Below, piece after piece: positions 52,355-62,512 of a stretch of 64,000 bases of DNA; the stretch's first letter is position 1; each line of letters starts with the position of its first letter. Made by a program: the position numbers and the translations under genes. This stretch comes from Paracoccus methylovorus (GTDB lineage: Bacteria; Pseudomonadota; Alphaproteobacteria; Rhodobacterales; Rhodobacteraceae): assembly GCF_016919705.1 (NCBI RefSeq), contig NZ_CP070372.1, positions 62,001 to 126,000 on the forward strand. Reading direction: 5' to 3'. The notes under the pieces were generated by a model. The model made no database searches. It saw only the letters and a program-made list of their open reading frames with translations, and was not told where the DNA came from.

Positions 52355-53149
52355 TTATTTCGCGCCGGCATCCTCGTTATGTGGCAGAACGTCAGCGTGA
52401 TGTTCAGCTTCGTGGATCGCCGCACCCATGATCGCGATGGCGTTCCGCTCGGCCGCTTCGTCCAGAATATTCAGCGGCGCGAGCAACGAGATTGCCGTTT
52501 CCATGCCGCGCAGACTGTCGTTTCTGATCGGCAAGGTCAAAGTCAGGCTTTCGATTCCCGCGCTGCGCCGGATGCCGCGCATAAAGCCGTTGCGAAGAAA
52601 CTCGGCGATTTCACCCTCGATCTGGGCACGGCTGAGTTCCCATTCCGCCAGTCGCGCCTCGATCATGTTCAGGCAATGGCCACGACTGCGGGCGTCCATC
52701 ATGCCCAGAATGCAGACACCCGAGATGCCGACCCCCAAGGGAATGCGGCCGCCAATGCCAGAGACATAGGGCTGCGCGGCGATCTGGCCCATCTGATAGT
52801 CCAGACAGATCGTGTCGAGCCCTGACCGCACCATCAGATAGGTGGAAAACTGCGTGCGTGCCGTGATGTTGACCAGCGCAGGGCGATAGGTTGCCACGAT
52901 CTCGTTCACGCCAATGCTGCGATGGGCCAGCGCATAGGCGGCAGGGCCAAGCATATAGTTTGCGCGATTGCCGCTTTGAACGACAAGACCGTAATCGGCA
53001 AGCGCGACCAGGGTCCGGTGGACCGAGGATTTCGCCTCGCCGGTGGCTTCTGCCAAGGCGGCCAGAGCCATACCCTTGCGATCGGCCTGTCCCAGCAGGA
53101 TCAGGATTTCCGCCGCACGCCCTGCATTCGAGGATGATTGTCTGGCCAA
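52355..53149 (-). CDS. IclR-family transcriptional regulator
   Basis: A 264-residue regulator. The winged helix (about 8-65) reads RAAEILILLGQ and EAKSSVHRTLVALADYGLV. The effector domain (80-255) shows IPLGVGISGVCILG and ESLTLTLPI. The start is TTG at 53147-53149, well placed after AGGAG. It lies inside the operon between the hydantoinase genes and the SDR gene, and probably controls both this operon and the divergent importer. Confidence 0.88.
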   Translation of the reverse strand: MARQSSSNAGRAAEILILLGQADRKGMALAALAEATGEAKSSVHRTLVALADYGLVVQSGNRANYMLGPAAYALAHRSIGVNEIVATYRPALVNITARTQFSTYLMVRSGLDTICLDYQMGQIAAQPYVSGIGGRIPLGVGISGVCILGMMDARSRGHCLNMIEARLAEWELSRAQIEGEIAEFLRNGFMRGIRRSAGIESLTLTLPIRNDSLRGMETAISLLAPLNILDEAAERNAIAIMGAAIHEAEHHADVLPHNEDAGAK

Positions 53150-53221
53150 ATGTCGCTCCTGAAGGCTTTACCGCCGTTCCGGGTTTGGCGGGAACGGCGG
53201 ACAAGTCAAGGTTTGCGCGTC

Positions 53222-54826
53222 TTAGACAAAGCGTTTTTCGCGCAGATCGCGGGAACGGGCGACAGGGTCGCGCAGATCGGGGTCGCCATATCCCCCCGCG
53301 CCGGGGGTGACGATCTCCAGAACATCGCCGGCTTCCAGGTCCACCGCATCCCGTTCAAAGCCGCTTTGCCGACCGTTCAGGGTGAAATAGCCGCTGGCGC
53401 CCGGCTGGCCTTTGTCCAACCCCCAAGGCTGGGAACCAAGGCGCGCGCCCATGACCTGCACACGGCAGGGCTTTTCTGCACGATAGACTCTTCGCAGCCC
53501 CATGCCCCCGACGAACTGGCCGTTACCGCCGGACCCGTCCACAAGCTCATAGCGCCGCAGGGTGATGGGGTATTCGTTCTCCAGCGCCTCGACCGGCAGG
53601 TTCGAGGTGTTGGTCATATGGACATGCACCCCGTCCAGCCCGTCCTTGTTATGACGGGCGCCAAAGCCGCCGCCGATGGTTTCCAGATAAACCCACAGCG
53701 AGCCATCCTCGCGCCGCCCGTTGAAGCTGGCCACCGCGACCGAGCCGTTGGACGCTGCGGTGACCCGATGCGGCACGACCGGGGCAAGGGCCCCGTGGAT
53801 CAGGTCGACGACCCGCTGGCACGCGGTGATGCGACCATCCACCGCTGCCGGATGGGCGCAACGCAACAGCGTGCCCTCCTGCGCGGTAACGGTGATGGGA
53901 CGGGCAAGACCCGCGTTGGGCAGCACGGTCGGATCAACAACGGTCTTGACGGCGTAATAGACCGTCGCGAGCAGTGCGGTATAAACCACGTTGAGACCGG
54001 CGCGGACCTGCGGCGGGCTGACGAAATCAAGCGCGATTTCGTCCCCCTTGACGTCGATCGTGACCGACAGGTCCAGCGGCTGGTCCAGCGCCTCGCTGTC
54101 AAATACGTCCGAGAAGGTATAGCGCCCGTCGGGAATGGCGCTGATGCCTGCGCGCATTTTGCGTTCGGCGTAATCCATCAGTTCGGCGCCGGCGGCCAGC
54201 ACCGTCTCCAGCCCGTATTTCGCGCACAGCTCGGTCATGCGGATCGTGCCCAGCCGGTTTGCCGCCAACTGCGCCCGCAGATCCGAGATACGCTCGGCCG
54301 GCACCTGACAGTTCAGCAGGAACAGGCGCTGGATATCCTCTTGCAACTCGCCTTGCCGATAGAGGCGCACAGGTGGGATGCGCAACCCCTCCTGATAGAT
54401 ATGGGCGTGGCCGCGGTCGGCGAAATCCGAGTGATGGGCGGTGTTGATCGCCCAGGCCACCAGTTTGTTCTCGACGAAGATCGGCTCGGCCAGAACGATG
54501 TCGGGCAGGTGGGTCCCGCCGCCCTCATAGGCGTCATTGCCCATGAACACGTCGCCGGGGTGGATGTTGTCCTGACCGAAATGGGTCAGGATCCACGGGA
54601 TGAAACCAATGAAACTGCCCAGATGCATCGGGATGTGCTCTGCCTGGCACAGCATCCGCCCCTCGGCATCGAAAAGCGCGGTCGAACAGTCGCGGCGTTC
54701 CTTGATGTTGGTGGAATATGAGGCACGCACGAGCGCCTCGCCCATTTCCTCGACGGTCGAGGCAAAGGCCGATCCGATGACCTCGACCGTGATCGGGTTA
54801 AGCTTCAGGCGGGTGGTCATGTTCAC
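53222..54826 (-). CDS. hyuB: Hydantoinase/oxoprolinase subunit B (HyuB-like)
   Basis: A 534-residue protein with the HyuB/5-oxoprolinase B layout: N-terminal LNPITVEVIGSAF, ERRDCSTALFDAEGRMLCQAEHIPMHLG, then HPGDVFMGNDAYEGGGTHLPD, which supplies metal ligands, and C-terminal GMGLRRVYR and PGAGGYGDP. With HyuA it opens cyclic amides such as hydantoins, oxoproline or lactams using ATP. GTG at 54824-54826 overlaps the HyuA stop (GTGA). ATG two codons later is an alternative. Confidence 0.9.
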   Translation of the reverse strand: MNMTTRLKLNPITVEVIGSAFASTVEEMGEALVRASYSTNIKERRDCSTALFDAEGRMLCQAEHIPMHLGSFIGFIPWILTHFGQDNIHPGDVFMGNDAYEGGGTHLPDIVLAEPIFVENKLVAWAINTAHHSDFADRGHAHIYQEGLRIPPVRLYRQGELQEDIQRLFLLNCQVPAERISDLRAQLAANRLGTIRMTELCAKYGLETVLAAGAELMDYAERKMRAGISAIPDGRYTFSDVFDSEALDQPLDLSVTIDVKGDEIALDFVSPPQVRAGLNVVYTALLATVYYAVKTVVDPTVLPNAGLARPITVTAQEGTLLRCAHPAAVDGRITACQRVVDLIHGALAPVVPHRVTAASNGSVAVASFNGRREDGSLWVYLETIGGGFGARHNKDGLDGVHVHMTNTSNLPVEALENEYPITLRRYELVDGSGGNGQFVGGMGLRRVYRAEKPCRVQVMGARLGSQPWGLDKGQPGASGYFTLNGRQSGFERDAVDLEAGDVLEIVTPGAGGYGDPDLRDPVARSRDLREKRFV

Positions 54827-56877
54827 TTGCTCGCCTCCAGAATGAGGTTCAGATAGGCATCTACGGTCGCAGACATGCCGGGCGGGACGACGGTGGTGGA
54901 ATCCATCTGGTCGATGATCGCCGGGCCTTGAACGACATTGCCCGCTTTCAAAAGCGCGCGGTCGTATAGTGTCGTTTCCACGAAATCCCGACGTTCGACC
55001 ATCCAGACCGGGCGAGAGCCGGTGACGGCGGCGCCAGAGTCGCTTCCCTCCAGCGGCTGGGGTGCAAAATCGGCCTTTTGCACAAGGCCGCTGGCGGCGG
55101 CGCGGAAGGTGACAAGCTGCATCGGCTCTCCCTCGGCGACGAAACCATATAGCTGGCGGTGCGCGGCAAGAAAGCCCTCGCGAATGGAATCGAACGTGGC
55201 GTCCGTGATCGGACCATCGGGCAGCGCGATGGCGATTTCATAGTTCTGGCCGGCATAACGCACGTCGACGGCCAGATTGAGCACGCGGGCTTGCGGGGCG
55301 ATGCCCTCGGCCTCGAACCAAAGTTCCGCGCGCGACTGCAGGTCGGCAAAGATTGCGGCGACCGTGTCGGGGGTGGCCTGATCCAGCCGCATCAGGCTGG
55401 TGGCTGAAAAGTCGCTGCGCAGATCGGTCATCAAAAGACCCAAGGCGCATAGCACGCCGGGCGTGCGCGGGATCAGGACGCGGCTCATGCCCAGCTCTTG
55501 CGCCAGACGGGCGGCCTGCACGGGGCCTGCGCCGCCAAATGCCACCAGCGTATAGTCGCGCGGATCGTGGCCCCGCTGGACCGAGATCACCCGGATCGCC
55601 TTGGCCATGTTCGCAACGACGATATCAAGGATGCCATTTGCGGTTTCCAGTATCTCCATGCCCAGCTTGTCGGCCAGCTTCTGGATCGCCGCCACCGAAA
55701 GCTGACGGTCGATCTTCATACGACCGTTCAACAGGTATTCGGGGTTTTGCGTTTGCAGGACGACATTGGCGTCGGTGACCGTCGGCTCATCATTGCCAAG
55801 CCCGTAGCAGGCAGGACCGGGATTAGCACCGGCGCTGCGCGGTCCCACCTTCAAAAGCCCACCGTTGTCCACATAGGCGATCGAGCCGCCGCCCGCACCG
55901 ACGGTATGGATATCGAGCATCGGCACCTTCAGTGGATAGCCATGCACGACCGCCTCGTTTACCACCCGGCATTCTCCGCCCGACAGCAGCGCGACATCCG
56001 AACTTGTGCCACCCATGTCAAAGGTGATCAGGTTCTTGATTCCGGTCATCCGACCGATCGCCTGCGCGGCCACCACGCCGGTCGAGGGACCCGACAGCAC
56101 CGTTCGCACCGGCATTTCGGCCGCAGTGTCAAAGGCGATCACACCGCCATTCGATTGTGTCAACTGCGGAGCGATCTTCAGACCCAGATCGGCCAGCTTC
56201 TTTTTCAGCGCACGGACATAGCCCTGCATCACCGGCCCGAGATAGGCGTTGACCACGGTGGTCGACAGCCGCTCGTATTCACGGAATTCGGGGGCGATAT
56301 CCGACGAGATGGCCGTAAATGCGTCGGGGAATTCCTCGGCGATGATCGCGGCAGCGCGGCGTTCATGTGCATCGTTGAGAAAGCTGTAGAGAAAGGAGAC
56401 CGCAAGCGACTTGACGCCTTGCGCCTTCAGCTCTCGCACGGCTTCGCGAAAGGCCTCTTCGTCCAGCGCCTCTTCGACCGAGCCGTCTGCCCGCATACGC
56501 TCGACCACGCCAAGGCGCAGATCGCGCGCAACCAGCGTTTCGGGCTTGTCGGCTTGCAGATCGTAAAGGTCGGGGCGCTTTTGCCGGCCGATTTCCAGCA
56601 GGTCGCGGAAACCGTCGGTGGTGATCAGGCCGGTCTTGACGCCACGGCCCTGGATCAACGCATTCGTGGCGACGGTCGTGCCGTGGCCCAGAAAGTCGAC
56701 CTCGTCGGCCGTGGCCGAGACGCGCTCAAGCCCTTCGGACACACCCTGCGTAATGCCGCGTGACGGATCGTCGGGGGTTGAGGAGACTTTCCAGATCGTC
56801 ACCTCGCCAGAGGTGTCATTGAACAGGCAGACATCCGTGAATGTGCCGCCGGAATCCACGCCGATACGCCAAGTCAT
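54823..56877 (-). CDS. hyuA: Hydantoinase/oxoprolinase subunit A (HyuA-like)
   Basis: A 684-residue protein of the HyuA/acetone-carboxylase-like ATPase fold. It has GVDSGGTFTDVCLF at the N terminus, FLGHGTTVATNALIQ, central LITFDMGGTSSDVALL and HTVGAGGGSIAYVD. ATG at 56875-56877 follows AGGGA. It phosphorylates the amide for ring opening by subunit B. Known relatives include N-methylhydantoinase, 5-oxoprolinase and caprolactamase; the sequence alone does not say which. Confidence 0.9.
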   Translation of the reverse strand: MTWRIGVDSGGTFTDVCLFNDTSGEVTIWKVSSTPDDPSRGITQGVSEGLERVSATADEVDFLGHGTTVATNALIQGRGVKTGLITTDGFRDLLEIGRQKRPDLYDLQADKPETLVARDLRLGVVERMRADGSVEEALDEEAFREAVRELKAQGVKSLAVSFLYSFLNDAHERRAAAIIAEEFPDAFTAISSDIAPEFREYERLSTTVVNAYLGPVMQGYVRALKKKLADLGLKIAPQLTQSNGGVIAFDTAAEMPVRTVLSGPSTGVVAAQAIGRMTGIKNLITFDMGGTSSDVALLSGGECRVVNEAVVHGYPLKVPMLDIHTVGAGGGSIAYVDNGGLLKVGPRSAGANPGPACYGLGNDEPTVTDANVVLQTQNPEYLLNGRMKIDRQLSVAAIQKLADKLGMEILETANGILDIVVANMAKAIRVISVQRGHDPRDYTLVAFGGAGPVQAARLAQELGMSRVLIPRTPGVLCALGLLMTDLRSDFSATSLMRLDQATPDTVAAIFADLQSRAELWFEAEGIAPQARVLNLAVDVRYAGQNYEIAIALPDGPITDATFDSIREGFLAAHRQLYGFVAEGEPMQLVTFRAAASGLVQKADFAPQPLEGSDSGAAVTGSRPVWMVERRDFVETTLYDRALLKAGNVVQGPAIIDQMDSTTVVPPGMSATVDAYLNLILEASK

Positions 56878-57277
56878 ACGTTTTCCCTGCATCAGTTGTC
56901 GGGCGTAGGGCTGCGGCAATCGGTTGGCCGCCCGCCTTTTCTGCCCCGGTTGACCTGGGCCATATCAGTCCTCGAATCTGACAGTGGTCAATCAAATTCT
57001 TACAGTTGGGACAAAAAATAAATCTTATACTGATAATCAGAATAAAAGAGGAAATCTGAGGAAAGATCCGCCCGCAAAATAAGCAGAATGAGTGCTATAA
57101 TTCTTATAATAGGAATTAATAATAAATTGTCATCTGATAGATGGAATATACTTGACCGAAGAAAAAATGAACCGCAACCTTCTCGCAGTGAAACCACCCA
57201 GGCATCACCTGTGGCGGCCCATGGCCGAGGCTTCGATAACCGCCCCCTCAAGCGGGCGACAGCAGGGAAAGCAAGTC
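56878..57277. other. Divergent AT-rich control region
   Basis: About 400 bases between the leftward hyuAB operon and the rightward importer. The part from about 56990 to 57150 is much richer in A/T than the rest of the window. It contains the palindrome CTGATAATCAG at 57030-57040 and an AATTC/GAATT inverted repeat near 57110. This fits a shared promoter and regulator-binding region, probably for the IclR protein. The short open frames across it look like chance. Confidence 0.5.
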
Positions 57278-58807
57278 ATGCAACTTAACAGACGAAACTT
57301 GTTGAAGATCGCCACCGCCTCGGGCGCCGTTCTGGCACTGGGGGGACGTTTTGCCCATGCGCAGGGGGCACAGAGCCTGCGAATCGGGTTGTCCACCTAT
57401 CCGCCGCATCTGCGCCCCTGGGTGAATGTCGGTTATTCCGGTCATCTGCTGAGTTCGCTGATCAATCGCAACCTGATCAACTATAACGAACAGGGCGAGC
57501 TTGTCGGAGAACTGGCCGAAAGCTGGGAAAACGAGACCCCCGAGACCTGGCGCTTTACCCTGCGAGAGACGCATTTCCACGACGGTAGCCCCGTTACCGC
57601 GCAAGACGTGGAATGGACTTTCGAACAGATCAGGGCCGATGGTTCCGGCGCCTATATGTTCGATGCCCTGCGCACCATCACAGGATTCGAGGTGATTGAC
57701 GAGCGCAATTTCCGCTTGACCACCGAATCGCCGCTGGCCACCGTTCCGGCGCTGATGACCTTTCCGTTCCTGTCGATCATCAAGTCCGGCTCTACCGATT
57801 CCGAGGATCAGGGGATCGGCGCAGGTCCTTATCGCATCGCCTACGCCGAGAAGGGCGTTTCGATCGAGCTGGAGCCCAATGAGCATTATTTCAAACCCGG
57901 CCTGCCGGCACTGTCCGGGATCGTCATCACCCCCTATGCCGATGAAAGCGCGCGGGTCGCGGCGCTGAGTGCAGGGGACGTCGATATGATCGACTATGTG
58001 CCGTGGTCGGCGATGGCCTCGATCGACCGGAACCCCGCCTTGGCGCTTCACAAGGCCGATGCCGGCGCCTTCATGTATCTTAGCTTCAACGGGGATGGCG
58101 TATTTGCCGATCCGCGCCTGCGTCAGGCTGTGGCCTTTGGCCTGCGGCGGGATGAGTTCGTCAAGTCGATCTTCTTTGGCTTCGGCGCCGAGATGACCGG
58201 CCTGCCGCGCACGGCGGGCAGCCCCTTCCACCACGACGATCAGGCGGCGTTCTGGGGCTATGACCCCGAACGGGCCAAGGCGCTGCTGAAAGAGGCCGGG
58301 CATGAAAACGGGCTGACGGTATCGCTGCTGGCCACCTCGCAATACTCCATGCATCGTGACACGGCAGTTCTGGTGCAGGCGCAACTGGCCGAGATCGGGA
58401 TCACCGTCAACCTGACCATGCCCGACTGGGCAACGCGGGTGAACCTGGGCAATCAGGGCGCGGGCGATTTTGCGGTTCAGGGGGTGGGACTGGACAATCT
58501 GGACCCCGACGCCGTGACGACGCTGATCGACCCGTCGCTGTCGCCAACATACCTGCGCAGCCGCAATTTCAAAGTCGAGGGTCTGAGCGATCTTCTGGAA
58601 CAAGGTCGCGGCGAAATGGATGCGGCCAAGCGGGTCGAGATTTATCGGCAGGCGGACCAGATGGTTCTTGATGCAACCTCGATCTGCGGGCTGTGCTATC
58701 GTGCGACCGGCTTTGCCGCAAAGGCGGGCGTTCAGGATCTGGCCATGCTGCCCGACCAGCTTTCTCCGTTCTCCTCGGTGCTGTTTGACAAGCTGAAACT
58801 GGCCTGA
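57278..58807 (+). CDS. Dipeptide/oligopeptide-type ABC substrate-binding protein, Tat exported
   Basis: A 509-residue binding protein of the DppA/OppA family with a twin-arginine signal (NRRNLLKIATASGAVLALGG ending AHAQ). Class C binding protein features include LAESWENETPETWRFTLRE and FHDGSPVTAQDVEWTF. ATG at 57278 begins the Tat signal. An upstream in-frame start would place it far inside. It feeds the importer that follows and probably binds a peptide, a cyclic amide or another substrate of the hydantoinase pathway. Confidence 0.88.
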   Translation: MQLNRRNLLKIATASGAVLALGGRFAHAQGAQSLRIGLSTYPPHLRPWVNVGYSGHLLSSLINRNLINYNEQGELVGELAESWENETPETWRFTLRETHFHDGSPVTAQDVEWTFEQIRADGSGAYMFDALRTITGFEVIDERNFRLTTESPLATVPALMTFPFLSIIKSGSTDSEDQGIGAGPYRIAYAEKGVSIELEPNEHYFKPGLPALSGIVITPYADESARVAALSAGDVDMIDYVPWSAMASIDRNPALALHKADAGAFMYLSFNGDGVFADPRLRQAVAFGLRRDEFVKSIFFGFGAEMTGLPRTAGSPFHHDDQAAFWGYDPERAKALLKEAGHENGLTVSLLATSQYSMHRDTAVLVQAQLAEIGITVNLTMPDWATRVNLGNQGAGDFAVQGVGLDNLDPDAVTTLIDPSLSPTYLRSRNFKVEGLSDLLEQGRGEMDAAKRVEIYRQADQMVLDATSICGLCYRATGFAAKAGVQDLAMLPDQLSPFSSVLFDKLKLA

Positions 58808-58872
58808 GCCTTCCTGCCGGGCGCAGGATTGTGCCCGGCCCTTACTGACTGATCCAAACGAAAGGCGGCCTG

Positions 58873-59820
58873 ATGGGGTGGTTCCTTCGACGCGTGGCCC
58901 AAAGCCTCGTCATGCTTTGGGTGGTGATCTCACTGGTCTTCCTGTCCATCCATTTCGTCCCCGGCGACCCGGCCGAGCTTTTGCTGTCGCAGGACGGCGG
59001 CTCGCCCGATCCGCTGATGGTCGAGATGCTGCGTGAACAGCTGGGGCTGAACCGTCCGCTGTTCGAACAATACCGCCATAATATGGCCGGGATGCTGCGT
59101 GGTGATCTGGGCGTTTCGATGGTTGACGGCAGTTCGGTCGGCAAAGAAGTGATGCGGCGTCTGCCACGCACGCTGGAGCTGATCGCGGCGGCCGGCATTC
59201 TCAGCCTGCTGATCGGTATTCCGGCCGGGGTGCTGTCGGCATTGCGGCCCAAAAGCCAGTTTTCGCGGATCGCTTCGATGGCGGCGGGGACGGCGCAATC
59301 GGTGCCGGTCTTCGTTCTGGGCACGCTGGTGGTGGTGGTGTTCGCACAGATTCTGGGCTGGCTTCCGGCCGGAGGGTTCGCACCGATCTCGCGTGATCCG
59401 GGCAAGCATCTGCTGCTGCTGATCCTGCCTGCCGCGACCATCGCGATCGGGCTTTCGGCGATCGTCTTTCGCATCACGCGCGCCTCGATGCTGGATGTAT
59501 TGCCGCTGGATTTCATTCGCACCGCGCGCGCCAAGGGCGTGCCTGCGCGCAGGGTGGTGATCCGTCATGCGCTGCGCAACGCGCTGATGCCGGTCATAAC
59601 CGTTTTCGCGCTGCAATTGGGCGGACTGCTGGCCGGCACGGTGCTGGTCGAGACCGTCTTTAACTGGCCGGGCCTGTCAGGGATGCTGGTCGCGGGCGTC
59701 AACGCCCGGGACTATCCCGTCGTCACCGGAGTGATCGTCGTCGTCTCGGCCTTCTACATCGGGCTGAACCTGCTGGTGGACGTCATCTACGGCATCACAG
59801 ATCCGAGGGTGCGCAAATGA
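58873..59820 (+). CDS. Dipeptide-type ABC permease (DppB-like)
   Basis: A 315-residue permease with the DppB opening (MGWFLRRVAQSLVMLW) followed by FVPGDPAELLL. The EAA loop is DFIRTARAKGVPARRVVIRHALRNALMPV, and VLVETVFNWPGLG-like VETVFNWPGL follows. About six membrane helices. Its stop overlaps the start of the DppC-like gene. Confidence 0.92.
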   Translation: MGWFLRRVAQSLVMLWVVISLVFLSIHFVPGDPAELLLSQDGGSPDPLMVEMLREQLGLNRPLFEQYRHNMAGMLRGDLGVSMVDGSSVGKEVMRRLPRTLELIAAAGILSLLIGIPAGVLSALRPKSQFSRIASMAAGTAQSVPVFVLGTLVVVVFAQILGWLPAGGFAPISRDPGKHLLLLILPAATIAIGLSAIVFRITRASMLDVLPLDFIRTARAKGVPARRVVIRHALRNALMPVITVFALQLGGLLAGTVLVETVFNWPGLSGMLVAGVNARDYPVVTGVIVVVSAFYIGLNLLVDVIYGITDPRVRK

Positions 59821-60629
59821 AACAGGCCTTCCAAAGCCCCTCGGGCATTCTTATGGCATTGATCCTCGCCATCGCTTTCATCGGACCCTTGCTGCCTCTG
59901 GCCGATCCGCTGGCCATCGACGTGGCCGCGCGGTTTGCCGGACCTTCGGTGGCGCATCCGTTGGGTCAGGATGAATACGGGCGCGACCTGCTGTCGCGGC
60001 TGATCCACGCGATGCGCTCGGCCATCGTGATCTCGGGCGGGGCGGCGGTGATCGCAGCCGTGATAGGGGTCACGATCGGCGTCGTCGCGGGCTATGTGCG
60101 CGGTTTTTCCGAGGCATTGTCCCTGCGCATCATGGACGTGATCTTGTGCTTTCCGCCCCTGCTGCTGGCGATGCTGGCCGCGACGCTTTACGGTGCCGGG
60201 CCTGCGACGCTGGTGCCGGTGCTGGCGCTGGTCTTTGTGCCCAGTTTTACCCGCGTGGCCCATGCCAGCGTGATGACCGTCCGGGGCCAGGACTATGTCG
60301 ATGCGGTCAAGCTGATGGGTGCGCCGGCATGGCGGATCGTCTTTCGCACCATCCTGCCAAATATCGCCGGCCCGCTGTTCGTGCAGTTCAGCTTTGTCGT
60401 GGTGATGTCGGTCATCCTTGAATCCGGCCTGTCGTTCCTGGGTCTGGGCGTGCTGCCGCCTCAGCCATCGCTGGGGATGATGATCGGCGCCGCGCGCGCC
60501 ACCTTTGCGCAAGAGCCGTGGCTGCTGCTGGCCCCTTGCCTGTCGCTGATCGTTTTGGTGCTGGTGCTGAACGCATTCTGCGACCATCTGCGACAGCTCT
60601 TCGATCCAAGGCGGAGTTCGGGCGTATGA
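59817..60629 (+). CDS. Dipeptide-type ABC permease (DppC-like)
   Basis: A 270-residue permease with HPLGQDEYGRDLLSRLIH near residue 44, the DppC hallmark, and EAA loop DYVDAVKLMGAPAWRIVFRTILPN. Starts by ATGA overlap with the DppB-like gene. Its stop overlaps the fused ATPase gene (ATGA at 60626-60629). Confidence 0.92.
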   Translation: MKQAFQSPSGILMALILAIAFIGPLLPLADPLAIDVAARFAGPSVAHPLGQDEYGRDLLSRLIHAMRSAIVISGGAAVIAAVIGVTIGVVAGYVRGFSEALSLRIMDVILCFPPLLLAMLAATLYGAGPATLVPVLALVFVPSFTRVAHASVMTVRGQDYVDAVKLMGAPAWRIVFRTILPNIAGPLFVQFSFVVVMSVILESGLSFLGLGVLPPQPSLGMMIGAARATFAQEPWLLLAPCLSLIVLVLVLNAFCDHLRQLFDPRRSSGV

Positions 60630-62479
60630 ACCAGGATCAGACGGACATGACTGCGATGCAATCCGCCGAACACCCCCTGTTGCAGGTCTCGGACCTGACC
60701 GTCGGGTTCCGCCGCGGCGCGGACTGGAACGATGTGGTCCGCAATGTCGGCTTCAGCGTCCACGGCGGCGAGACGCTGGCCATCGTCGGCGAATCCGGCT
60801 CGGGCAAAAGCGTTACCTCGATGGCGCTCATGCAGCTTTTGCCGCGCGAGGGCACGCGGATCTCGGGGCAGGCGATGTTCCGGGGCACCGATCTTTTGCA
60901 ACTGGGCGAACGGCAGATGGAGCGGATCCGGGGCGACCGGATCTCGATGATCTTTCAGGAGCCGATGACATCCCTGAACCCGGTGATGACCATCGGCGCG
61001 CAGATCGCCGAGGCGATCCTGATGCACCGCCGTGTCAGCCCTTCCGAGGCGCGGGCCGAGGCGCTGGCGATGATGGACCGGGTGCGGATTCCCTCGGCCA
61101 AAAGCCGCTATGACGCTTATCCTCATCAGTTCTCGGGTGGGATGCGGCAGCGGGTGATGATCGCGGCGGCGCTGGCCTGCCAGCCGGACCTGCTGATCGC
61201 GGACGAGCCCACGACGGCGCTGGACGTGACCATTCAGGCCCAGGTCCTGAGCCTGATCAAGGAACTTCAGGCGGAAAGCGGCATGGGGGTGATCTTCATC
61301 ACCCATGACATGGGCGTGGTGGCCGAGGTATCCGACCGCACGCTGGTAATGTATCATGGCGACGTGATCGAGGCGGGCACAACGGAACAGATTTTCCGAA
61401 ATCCATCCAGAACCTATACCCGGGCACTTTTGTCCGCCGTGCCCCGGCTGGGCTCAATGGCCGGCAAGGGGGCCCCTACGCCCTATCCGATCTTCGACAT
61501 TGCCAGTGGCAAGGTGACGGAACCCGTTGCCCGGCCCGATACGCTGCATCCCGAACCGCCCTATCTGCTAGAGGTCCGCGATCTTTCCAAACGCTTTGCC
61601 ATCCAGAGCAAGCTTTTCAAACGGACGGTTGCGCGCGTCCATGCGGTCGAGGGGGTGAACTTCACCCTGCGTCGGGGCGAGACGCTGTCCATCGTCGGCG
61701 AATCCGGTTGCGGGAAATCGACGACGGGAAAACTGATCACCGGCCTGCATCCCAAGGATTCGGGGCAGATCACGCTGGCCGGACGCGATCTTCAGGCGAT
61801 CCCCGCCGCGGAACGTGCGCATGACATCCAGATGATCTTTCAGGACCCCTATGCCAGCCTCAATCCCCGGCTGCGCGTGGGCGAAGCGATCACCGAACCC
61901 TTGCGCATTCACGGCAAGGTCAGCGCGGCGGAAGAGCGACAGATAGCTGCCTCGCTGCTGGGCCGCGTCGGGCTGAAGCCGGATATGGCCGGGCGTTATC
62001 CGCATGAGTTCTCGGGTGGGCAGCGCCAGCGGATCTGCGTCGCACGGGCGCTGGTGATGAAACCCAAGGTCATCGTGGCGGACGAGGCGGTCTCGGCGCT
62101 GGACGTCACCATGAAGACGCAGGTCGTCAACCTGATGATGGATTTGCAGCAAGAGATGGGGCTGGGGTTCGTCTTCATCAGCCATGACATGGCGGTGGTC
62201 GAGCGTATCAGCCACCGGATTGCGGTGATGTATCTGGGCGAGATCGTCGAGATCGGCCCGCGCGCCGCCATCTTCGACAATCCGCGCCATCCCTATACCC
62301 GCCGCCTTTTGGGGGCTGTGCCCGTCCCCGATCCCGCGCGCCGGCATCAGCGCAGCACCGTGGCTGTCACTGAATTGCACAGCCCGGTCCGGTCGGCTGA
62401 CTATAAGCATCCCGAACGGCGTTATCTTGAGATTTCGGACGATCACTTCGTTCTGGAAACCGGGGATGACTGGCAATGA
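60626..62479 (+). CDS. Fused DppD-DppF ABC ATPase (two nucleotide-binding domains)
   Basis: A 617-residue protein with two complete ATPase domains. The first (about 12-265) has Walker [10 protein letters not shown] and signature [15 protein letters not shown]. The second (about 310-585) has Walker [10 protein letters not shown] and signature [16 protein letters not shown]. Each keeps its Walker B and H-loop. Both carry the oligopeptide C-terminal extension with [15 protein letters not shown] ends. The fusion replaces separate DppD and DppF. It completes a one-operon importer for the compound processed by the hydantoinase genes. Confidence 0.92.
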   Translation: MNQDQTDMTAMQSAEHPLLQVSDLTVGFRRGADWNDVVRNVGFSVHGGETLAIVGESGSGKSVTSMALMQLLPREGTRISGQAMFRGTDLLQLGERQMERIRGDRISMIFQEPMTSLNPVMTIGAQIAEAILMHRRVSPSEARAEALAMMDRVRIPSAKSRYDAYPHQFSGGMRQRVMIAAALACQPDLLIADEPTTALDVTIQAQVLSLIKELQAESGMGVIFITHDMGVVAEVSDRTLVMYHGDVIEAGTTEQIFRNPSRTYTRALLSAVPRLGSMAGKGAPTPYPIFDIASGKVTEPVARPDTLHPEPPYLLEVRDLSKRFAIQSKLFKRTVARVHAVEGVNFTLRRGETLSIVGESGCGKSTTGKLITGLHPKDSGQITLAGRDLQAIPAAERAHDIQMIFQDPYASLNPRLRVGEAITEPLRIHGKVSAAEERQIAASLLGRVGLKPDMAGRYPHEFSGGQRQRICVARALVMKPKVIVADEAVSALDVTMKTQVVNLMMDLQQEMGLGFVFISHDMAVVERISHRIAVMYLGEIVEIGPRAAIFDNPRHPYTRRLLGAVPVPDPARRHQRSTVAVTELHSPVRSADYKHPERRYLEISDDHFVLETGDDWQ

Positions 62480-62512
62480 CGCCAGCCCCCTTTGAGTATG
62501 CGAGCCTCAGCT

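Noticed and set aside
57000..57251. 83-codon leftward frame with hydrophobic middle across the AT-rich gap
   Set aside because: It has no ribosome site and its hydrophobic part is explained by A/T-rich codons in the control region.
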